From Competibacteraceae bacterium UBA2792 (GTDB taxonomy: Bacteria; Pseudomonadota; Gammaproteobacteria; Competibacterales; Competibacteraceae), in the NCBI GenBank assembly GCA_002352125.1, contig DEHU01000163.1, positions 1-5,094 on the forward strand: 5,094 nucleotides of DNA. The letters run 5' to 3'. The number at the start of each line of letters is the position of its first letter. Position 1 is the stretch's first letter. Of the stretch, positions 1 to 5,094 are shown piece after piece. The translations under genes were made by a program, and so were the position numbers. The notes beneath the pieces are model-generated. The model did no database searches, had not been told where the DNA came from, and was given only the letters and a program-made list of their open reading frames with translations.

Positions 1-78
<78 letters not shown>

Positions 79-85
79 TCAAAAC

Positions 86-116
86 AACGGCTTGACATTG
101 TGAATGTCAAGCCGTT
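86..116. terminator. Bidirectional intrinsic terminator between tRNA-Pro and the convergent lipoprotein gene
   Basis: A perfect 14-bp stem is formed by AACGGCTTGACATT (86-99) and its complement (103-116) around the 3-nt loop GTG. On the plus strand it is followed by TTTTCGTTGTT; on the minus strand it is followed by GTTTTGATT. It can therefore end both tRNA transcription and transcription of the minus-strand gene. The probable stop codon of that gene (TGA, 109 down to 107) lies inside the stem. The structure is seen directly; the function is inferred from the standard hairpin-plus-T-tract pattern. Confidence 0.85.
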
Positions 117-1721
117 TTCGTTGTTGCTTTCTTGGCCAAGCGCGCTAGGCGGTCGAACCGATCCGCCAAGATCGCCGCTCCAGGCAAGCCCTGGCTGAGA
201 GATGATCGCACTGGTGCTGACAGCTCGGCGTGAGGTGACCGATTGGCCGAAATCCAGAGTCGGCTCGAACAGCCGGTCTAACAAATCCGCATCGTCGAAA
301 TGGCGCCGGCCCACGAAAGTGATCGCGTGCCGGCCGCGTTCGCGCATCGTGCCAGGTGACGGTACGCCGGTTGGCCACAACAGCCAGCGTTCGGCGCGCT
401 CGCTGCCGACGACCAAACCGTCCGATCCGAACAGGCTGCGCGACGGTTTGCCATCCACCACCGGCAGAGCGTACAGAACCGTGTAATCCCGCTCGTCCAG
501 TTCGATGAGCGCGCCCGGCCGATCGGCGTAGATCCGTTGCAGGTAGTGGTTACTGGAAGAGAGTCGAATCACCACGCGTTCTTTATCGCTGACGGTCGGG
601 GCCGGTTGCGGTACCAGCGGCGGTTCGGCCCAATCGGCCGTCTCGGGACGCAGCCGCAACCTCGGACCGGGAAAAAGGTGGTGGTAGCAGCCACAGGCGT
701 GGATGCTGTCGTATAGCAGAGGCCGACCCACACGATCCAGCGTGACCCGCCACAGCACGCCGTCCAGCGGTCCGCCGAGCAAGTCGAACGCGCCGGTCTT
801 GGGGCGGGCGGCGAACCAAACCAGATAATTCAGTTGCAACAGCGGCTTGTCTTGCCAGCGCACGTAGGAGGCATAGCGGTAAACAACCGGTTTGGAAATA
901 TCGACCGATGGTGTGCCATCCACCTGCCAGCGGGGCGAACCTGGCTGGTCGGCATCGGTGGCTACGTCGATTTCCCAGATGGGCGCGTGGATGGCGAACA
1001 GCGTTTCCAATTGCGCCGAAGTCGGTTCGGCAACGCCGAGCGCATCGTGGCCGATGGCGGCGAAATCGATCGAGGCTGGCGGCACAACCGGCGTTCCGTA
1101 ACGACGGAATTTACCTTGGACCGGAAGTTCCGCCAGCGGTTGGGCGAACAGCGCGCGGGTTTCTTCGTGATAGCGAAATACCCCGTAACCGACCGGCAAC
1201 ATGCTCAGAGGATAGAGGCCGAGCACTTGATTTGCGGTCAGATACTCGTCTGGAACCCGCGCCCGTTGCCGGATCGACGCCAAGCGTTCGGGATCGGCCA
1301 GATCGGCGGTTCGCAGCGTGTCGGCACAGCTTGTCAGCATGGCCGGAATTTCGCTGGTGGGCGCGTAACGGCGATTGAATTCCGCCCGGTTTTCGGCCGG
1401 CAGCGAGCTCCATTCGACGCGCCGGGCCTCCAGATTCAGTTTGCCCAAACGCTTTAGCCAAGCAGCGATTTCGGCTGGCGTCAGGGATCGGTCGCGAAAC
1501 TCGGCCAGAAATCGATCCGCTCGCAGATAAGGAAAGCCATCGATGCGGGCGGGCGAGGAGGGCGTCGTTCCGCGTTCCGCCACCGCTGCATCGAGTTCGG
1601 CGTACAGTTCCAGGCAGCGGACAGCGGCGGGATCGTTTGGGGATCGCAGAGGATGCGTGGCGCAGCCGGCGAGCATTCCGATCAAGATCGAGCTGGCCAA
1701 ACCGCATTTCGTCGCGTTCAT
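107..1721 (-). CDS. Putative outer-membrane lipoprotein of unknown function, with apparent frameshift near the 3' end
   Basis: I do not recognise this family. The ATG at 1721 follows GGAG (1733-1730) by 8 nt. The N-terminus MNATKCGLASSILIGMLAGC is a short lipoprotein signal peptide with lipobox LAGC, so Cys20 would be lipidated; Ala at +2 fits sorting to the outer membrane. The mature protein is soluble-looking, with no further membrane segment. It contains a striking cysteine/histidine cluster, YDSIHACGCYHHLFPGP, near residues 337-352. The frame is continuous for about 496 residues but never meets a stop before the left edge, running through the terminator and the tRNA antisense. Skipping one base near position 233 moves into a frame ending HAELSAPVRSS...LAKKATTKTA and TGA (109-107), with better codon use. 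That gives a protein of about 537 residues. A real one-base insertion, a sequencing error or, less likely, programmed shifting could explain this. The coding assignment is firm; the function is unknown. Confidence 0.78.
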
Positions 1722-1729
1722 TCCGTAGT

Positions 1730-1733
1730 CTCC
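1730..1733 (-). promoter_or_regulatory. Ribosome binding site of the lipoprotein gene
   Basis: GGAG on the minus strand lies 8 nt before the ATG at 1721. This choice places a complete lipoprotein signal peptide at the N-terminus. The next in-frame ATG falls inside that signal, so the upstream start is preferred. Confidence 0.6.
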
Positions 1734-1825
1734 ATTCGCTTGCGCTGGCAAGATAGACTTTTTACGCGTTGGCCCGTTCCTCGGACCAGAACGCTCCGAT
1801 CTGTAGGCCAGCCCGCATTACCGGC

Positions 1826-1831
1826 TACAAT
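1826..1831 (+). promoter_or_regulatory. Possible -10 element for the glycosyltransferase/pterin operon
   Basis: TACAAT matches the sigma-70 consensus TATAAT at five of six bases. It sits 28 nt before the start codon, which would give a short leader of about 20 nt. No good -35 hexamer is present at the expected spacing, so the site may be weak, activator-dependent or fortuitous. It lies in the 138-bp divergent region 1722-1859, which must also hold the promoter of the minus-strand lipoprotein gene. I could not pick that one out. Confidence 0.35.
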
Positions 1832-1859
1832 CGCAAGACGGTTCGTGATCGGAGAAATC

Positions 1860-2945
1860 ATGCGCGTCTATCTGCTCTCGACGGCGGTCGCACCACTAGG
1901 CTCCGGGTTGGGCGGTGGAGTAGAACACATGGTCGGCGTCGCCGCCCGTCAGCTTCATGCGCTTGGCTATGCCGTCCAGGTGATCGCGCCGACGGGTTCC
2001 AGCGCCGACGTGCCGGATTTGCGCGTGCTGCCGGGCCGCTTGGCGCCGACCGCCTTGGCCCTCGATCGCGACGATCCGCTACCCATCGAGGCCGATGCGT
2101 TCCTCGGCACGGCCTTGCACGAACTGGCGGAGCGGGTTCGGCCCGGCGATGCCGTCCTGAACTTTTCCTACGACTGGTTACCTCTATTTGCGAGCGATTT
2201 TTTTCCCTGTCCGCTAGGAACCTTGGTGAGTATGGGGTCGCTGAATCGCTCGCTGGACCAGGAGATCCGCCGCGTTGCCGGCCGGCATCCGGAACAGCTC
2301 GCCTTTTTGAGTGCCGCGCAAGCGGCCAGTTTTGGTTTGACGAATCCGGTACGGCTGATTCCGCCGGGATTGGACCTTGCGCGCTATCGCTATAATTCTC
2401 GCCCCAATCGCGCTCTTTGTTGGCTGGGGCGGATCGTGCCCGAAAAAGGATTGGATGACGTGTTTACTTTTGCTGCTTGTACCGGTCATGCCGTAACCGT
2501 GTTTGGCGTCATGCAGGATCGGGTTTACTGGGATGGATTGGTGCGACGCTATTCCGGTGTGCCGGTTCACTACGGCGGTTTTCTCGACATGCCGGCTTTG
2601 GCCGAAGCGGTGGGGAAATTCCGTGCCATGCTGATGACGCCGAAATGGTTGGAAGCATTCGGCATCGTCGGGATCGAAGCACTGGCTTGCGGTACGCCGG
2701 TCGTCGCCTACCGACGCGGCGGCATCAGCGACTACGTGATCGACGGCGAAACGGGCTGGCTAGTGGAACCAGATGATCTCGATGGGTTGCGCGCGGCGGT
2801 CGAGCGCGTGGAGCAAATCGGCCGCGACCATTGCCGGACGCTGGTGGAAAGCCGCTACACCGAAGTTCGCTACGGTGCGGCGTTGGTGGACTGGCTCGAA
2901 TCGCTGGTGGCGGGATCGACGCATCCAACGGGAGCGACAGCATGA
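1860..2945 (+). CDS. GT4-type (group 1) glycosyltransferase
   Basis: This 361-residue protein has the GT-B layout of retaining, nucleotide-sugar-dependent glycosyltransferases. The N-terminal half carries the glycine-rich loop GSGLGGGVEHMV (residues 14-25), typical of the acceptor-side domain. The C-terminal donor-binding half has GRIVPEKGLDD (190-200) and the EX7E signature EAFGIVGIE (Glu265 and Glu273), followed by ALACGTPVVAYRRGG and a C-terminal DGETGWLVEPDD segment. There is no signal peptide or membrane helix, so it should act in the cytoplasm. The start at 1860 follows GGAG (1851-1854) by 5 nt; longer versions of the frame overlap the neighbouring lipoprotein gene and lack a ribosome site. 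Its TGA overlaps the ATG of the next gene, so the two are probably translationally coupled. The family assignment is firm. Donor and acceptor cannot be read from sequence, but the pterin enzyme next door makes a pterin acceptor possible (inference). Confidence 0.92.
   Translation: MRVYLLSTAVAPLGSGLGGGVEHMVGVAARQLHALGYAVQVIAPTGSSADVPDLRVLPGRLAPTALALDRDDPLPIEADAFLGTALHELAERVRPGDAVLNFSYDWLPLFASDFFPCPLGTLVSMGSLNRSLDQEIRRVAGRHPEQLAFLSAAQAASFGLTNPVRLIPPGLDLARYRYNSRPNRALCWLGRIVPEKGLDDVFTFAACTGHAVTVFGVMQDRVYWDGLVRRYSGVPVHYGGFLDMPALAEAVGKFRAMLMTPKWLEAFGIVGIEALACGTPVVAYRRGGISDYVIDGETGWLVEPDDLDGLRAAVERVEQIGRDHCRTLVESRYTEVRYGAALVDWLESLVAGSTHPTGATA
2930..2945 (+). promoter_or_regulatory. Translational coupling junction (ribosome site plus ATGA overlap)
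   Basis: GGGAG lies at 2930-2934 inside the end of the glycosyltransferase gene, 7 nt before the ATG at 2942. The stop TGA (2943-2945) shares bases with that start. Ribosomes finishing the first gene can restart directly on the second. The arrangement fixes the start of the pterin enzyme, although the frame is open further upstream. Confidence 0.7.
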
Positions 2946-3469
2946 TCGGACAGGACGAGCGAAGGTGGAAGATCCATATCCGCAAGGACAATCTCAAATT
3001 CTCGGCAGCCCACATGACCGTGTTTCCCGACGGCAGCAAAGAAGGACTGCACGGTCACAACTACGAGGTCGAGCTGGCGGTAGAGCTGGTCGAGTCGGCG
3101 CTGGCGCGAATGCTCAGCTACGAGGCGTTCAAACAAGCGCTACGGGCGGTTTGCAACGCTTGGGACGAGAAGGTGCTGGTGGCGGGCGACAATCCGTGGC
3201 TGGAACCTTTGTCCAGCGCCAAGGGCGAATATGCTTTCCGGCTGTGCGGCAAGCGTTACGTGCTGCCGGTGGACGAGGTGGCGGTGCTGGACGTAGACAA
3301 TATCACCGTCGAAAATCTGGCCCGGATTTTCTTTGATCGGTTCTGGAAAAAATTGACCAAAGATCAACCGATTGCTTGGCAGGAACAGATCGTGGCCGCA
3401 AGCTTGCGAATCGACGAATCGCGCGGTCAGGGCGCGACGTATTCGGTTCGCTTTGGCGGTCGAACGTAA
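2942..3469 (+). CDS. 6-pyruvoyl-tetrahydropterin synthase/QueD superfamily protein, variant active site (PTPS-III-like)
   Basis: The 175-residue protein has the tunnelling-fold pterin-synthase pattern. FSAAHM supplies His24, and HGHNYEVEL supplies His37 and His39; together these are the three zinc ligands of the family. NITVENLARIFF (120-131) matches the usual NPTxENLA helix. DESRGQGATYSV near the C-terminus supplies Glu159, where the family has its pterin-anchoring glutamate. The catalytic cysteine of QueD (CxxxHGH) is absent. Instead there is Glu34 in EGLHGH, the ExxHGH motif of PTPS-III enzymes, which convert dihydroneopterin triphosphate to 6-hydroxymethyl-dihydropterin for folate synthesis. 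The usual Asp-His pair appears as Asp75-Glu76 in WDEKVLV. Ordinary queuosine synthesis is therefore unlikely. The ATG overlaps the upstream stop as ATGA, with GGGAG (2930-2934) 7 nt ahead. The superfamily is firm; the exact reaction is uncertain. Confidence 0.88.
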   Translation: MIGQDERRWKIHIRKDNLKFSAAHMTVFPDGSKEGLHGHNYEVELAVELVESALARMLSYEAFKQALRAVCNAWDEKVLVAGDNPWLEPLSSAKGEYAFRLCGKRYVLPVDEVAVLDVDNITVENLARIFFDRFWKKLTKDQPIAWQEQIVAASLRIDESRGQGATYSVRFGGRT

Positions 3470-3518
3470 GGGCACCGGCAAGATCGCCGCCTTTCCCCGA
3501 AGTCGCACGAATTGGCCG

Positions 3519-3573
3519 AATTCCTTCGGGAATTATCGTGGATTGGTAGCGGACCGCTCATCAAGCAGCGGTC
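3519..3573. terminator. Two small hairpins between convergent genes, possible terminator region
   Basis: The first hairpin is AATTCC-TTCG-GGAATT (3519-3534): 6 bp closed by a stable TTCG tetraloop, 49 nt after the stop of the pterin gene. The second is GACCGCT (3552-3558) with AGCGGTC (3567-3573) around an 8-nt loop, and it includes the TGA of the minus-strand gene. Neither is followed by a clear T run, so intrinsic termination is not assured. The position between two converging genes supports a role in ending transcripts. Confidence 0.3.
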
Positions 3574-3902
3574 AAGACCTTGTCGATCTTGCTTATCCAA
3601 ATCAGCGCCTCGTCCTGAGTCAGCAGCATGATCTGCAAGTTATTGCGGTAATCCTGCCAGGATTTCTCGACATATTCGCTCATGGTATCGGCATAGACCA
3701 CCAACCATTTCTCGGGCGGATCGTCCGGCCGGGCATTTTTTGCGTACTCCGCGCCGTGGTGTAGGCAGAGCAGATAGGTGTCCAGCGCTTTGCGGATCGC
3801 GCCGATGAAACCAATGCCTAGTAGCCCGCCGACCCGTAGCGCGCACTGCAATGCCAGCAGGTTTGCCGCGTAATGACGGTCAAGTGTTTGGTCGATGCTC
3901 AT
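3561..3902 (-). CDS. Hypothetical small protein, 113 residues
   Basis: I do not recognise this protein. It starts MSIDQTLDRHYAANLLALQC. A hydrophobic, glycine-rich stretch covers residues 15-36 (ALRVGGLLGIGFIGAI), with one arginine that makes a true transmembrane helix doubtful. The rest looks helical and mixed-charge, including WLVVYADTMSEYVEKSWQDY and a leucine/isoleucine-rich end. There is no signal peptide. The ATG at 3902 is chosen because AGGA (3914-3911) lies 8 nt ahead; the in-frame ATG at 3944 has no ribosome site. It lies 202 nt downstream of the NACHT-type gene on the same strand. That gap is too long for coupling, and the gene probably has its own promoter in the AT-richer stretch 3903-4104. 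A phasin-like or membrane-associated role is conceivable, but nothing in the sequence shows it. Confidence 0.7.
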   Translation of the reverse strand: MSIDQTLDRHYAANLLALQCALRVGGLLGIGFIGAIRKALDTYLLCLHHGAEYAKNARPDDPPEKWLVVYADTMSEYVEKSWQDYRNNLQIMLLTQDEALIWISKIDKVLTAA

Positions 3903-3910
3903 CGCGAAAT

Positions 3911-3914
3911 TCCT
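3911..3914 (-). promoter_or_regulatory. Ribosome binding site deciding the start of the small protein
   Basis: AGGA on the minus strand lies 8 nt before the ATG at 3902. The earlier ATG at 3944 is preceded by CCACCAAATC, with no purine-rich site, so the shorter 113-residue product is preferred. Confidence 0.5.
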
Positions 3915-4104
3915 GTACTGTTCGTTATTCTTACGTCGCACCATGATTTGGTGGAATCGTCGGGCTGGAATATGCAGCTATCCGGGTTGTCCGAATGACT
4001 GCATCATCTACCAAGGGACATCGGAAAGCAAAAAAATATCGCAAGTATCGAGCGTCGGATGTCGGCGAGAAAATCTTATAAGTAAGAGGGGTTGCGCGGG
4101 CCTT

Positions 4105-5094
4105 TCAGTTGGGCGTGCCTTCGTTCTCCTCCCGGCGGGAACGCAGCAGTTGGATAAACGTGTCGCTCACCGTATGGTCTTTGGTATCGGCGGCGTAGTC
4201 GATCAGCCGCCGCTCTAACGCTCTGGCGTCATCCAAGGGCAGAAGTCGGGCGAGTTGCAGGTAGACGCCCCGAAAGCGGGTATCGCCCAGATGCTTTTCC
4301 GGCTTGTCGTTATCGGGGCCGAGAAAAGCTTGGACGACGAAAAAATCCGCGATTTTGTCGTGCCGGAAATGCCATTCGGTGCGCGACTTGCCGCTCTCGT
4401 CCAACGAACGGCTGACCGCCATCTTGTGGCGTTCCATGCATTGCAACTCCTCGGCAAATTCGCCGACGGGCAGCGAGTCCTCGTCTTGGAGGCGCATCTG
4501 ATAAACCGCCTCGGCGAATTGGCGGAGCGGAAACTTGTGGAGATGTTTTCCCCGATAATCCTCGGCCATGATCCGATATTGTTGTTGCTGCAAACGGAAC
4601 AGATCGGGAGTTTCGCCACGCGCCAGCATGGCGGCCACCAGGGTCAGGTCCATCGGGTTGGACAGCAGTTGGCGCATGGCTGCTAGGGTTTCCGGCGATT
4701 GTTGGGGGTCGAGGGTGGCGGTCAGGTAATGCCGGCAGGTTTGTTCGTAGGCATCGCCCACAAGTTGGGCATCGTTGGGGAGGCTGGTTTTTCGGCTTAA
4801 CAGAAAAGTCTCGATTTGGCTTTCGGTGAGGGGTTCGAGAACGTAGCTTTTGGCTGTCGCCGGCGGCGTCCATTCCAACGGCTGGGCGCTCATGAGGATG
4901 TTCCCCTTGAAGTAGCTTTCCACGAATCCGGTGATCTTGGCGCGGGCGTCCGCCGAGACTTCGTTGAGACCGTCGATGCAAATATCGAACGCGCCGCTGT
5001 AAATCAGGTTGCGGAGAAAGGCGGGGTCTTGGGCGGGGCCATGCAATTTGGCCTGAATCGCTTCCAGCACCCCGCCCACGCATTTCTTCGCGGG
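4105..5094 (-). CDS. NACHT/STAND-type NTPase, C-terminal part (5' end outside window)
   Basis: 329 residues are visible; the frame is open to the right edge, so the N-terminus and Walker A P-loop are missing. Numbering is from the edge. FDICIDGLNEV (36-46) is a Walker B-type strand with the DGLNE acidic cluster of NACHT proteins. GNILMSAQP (64-72) sits where the sensor strand follows. YVLEPLTESQIETFLL (84-99) matches the helical segment after the NTPase core. SNPMDLTLVAAML (145-157) and WHFRHDKIADFFVVQAFL (241-258) resemble the winged-helix and following helical regions of STAND proteins. NACHT NTPases oligomerise on ligand sensing; many bacterial members guard against phage. Only about 77 residues follow the FRHDK block, so no long repeat sensor is present at the C-terminus. 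The GTG at 5079 is not a credible start, since it would remove the P-loop. Family is likely; a defence role is inferred. Confidence 0.8.
   Translation of the reverse strand, partial: PAKKCVGGVLEAIQAKLHGPAQDPAFLRNLIYSGAFDICIDGLNEVSADARAKITGFVESYFKGNILMSAQPLEWTPPATAKSYVLEPLTESQIETFLLSRKTSLPNDAQLVGDAYEQTCRHYLTATLDPQQSPETLAAMRQLLSNPMDLTLVAAMLARGETPDLFRLQQQQYRIMAEDYRGKHLHKFPLRQFAEAVYQMRLQDEDSLPVGEFAEELQCMERHKMAVSRSLDESGKSRTEWHFRHDKIADFFVVQAFLGPDNDKPEKHLGDTRFRGVYLQLARLLPLDDARALERRLIDYAADTKDHTVSDTFIQLLRSRREENEGTPN

Noticed and set aside
834..1457. A 207-codon plus-strand open frame
   Set aside because: It lies wholly antisense to the lipoprotein gene. It has arginine-rich, domain-free sequence and no ribosome site; it is a shadow of GC-rich coding on the other strand.
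1111..1707. A 198-codon minus-strand open frame
   Set aside because: It is a different frame of the same strand as the lipoprotein gene. The frame starting at 1721 has a lipoprotein signal and far longer coding continuity, while this one reads as arginine/serine-rich noise.
1739..1752. Short hairpin CTTGC-GCTG-GCAAG followed by a few T on the plus strand
   Set aside because: It has only a 5-bp stem in a divergent promoter region, where no plus-strand transcript needs to end. It is likely chance.
1653..1859. Upstream extension of the glycosyltransferase frame by 69 codons
   Set aside because: It would overlap the divergent lipoprotein gene and lacks a ribosome site. The ATG at 1860 has GGAG at ideal spacing and begins a normal first beta strand (MRVYLLST).
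4310..5083. A 257-codon minus-strand open frame overlapping the NACHT-type gene
   Set aside because: It is a proline/arginine-rich shadow in another frame. The frame ending at 4105 carries the recognisable NTPase motifs.

Overview
The window looks like GC-rich proteobacterial chromosome, most likely gammaproteobacterial. That guess rests on the E. coli-like tRNA-Pro(GGG) with an encoded CCA end, a classical lipobox lipoprotein, and Shine-Dalgarno sites of the GGAG/AGGA type. No marker fixes the genus.

Layout from left to right. Bases 1-77 are a complete tRNA-Pro(GGG), followed at once by a strong hairpin with T-rich flanks on both sides (86-116). Converging on it from the right is a minus-strand gene for a roughly 537-residue outer-membrane-type lipoprotein of unknown function (1721 down to 107). 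It is missed by simple ORF calling. Its main frame has no stop and runs off the left edge through the tRNA antisense, while a convincing C-terminus and a TGA lie in another frame. A one-base shift near 200-278 would join the two.

A 138-bp divergent intergenic region follows, with a possible TACAAT -10 element. It leads into a plus-strand two-gene operon: a GT4-type glycosyltransferase (1860-2945) and a PTPS/QueD-superfamily pterin enzyme (2942-3469), joined by an ATGA overlap. The pterin enzyme keeps the zinc-binding histidines but replaces the catalytic cysteine with an ExxHGH motif, as in the PTPS-III subgroup. It also has Asp-Glu where the usual Asp-His would be. The tight pairing of a sugar transferase with a pterin enzyme suggests a glycosylated pterin or another non-queuosine pterin product. 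This is inference.

The right third is on the minus strand. It holds a 113-residue unrecognised helical protein (3902 down to 3561), a 202-bp AT-richer gap, and the C-terminal 329 residues of a NACHT/STAND-type NTPase (from the right edge down to 4105). The NTPase fragment shows a Walker B-like FDICIDGLNE and the FRHDKIADFF motif. STAND NTPases of this kind often act in anti-phage immunity, so this end of the window is the most likely part of a defence locus. The N-terminal effector and the Walker A motif lie outside. No CRISPR array, insertion sequence or integrase is visible.
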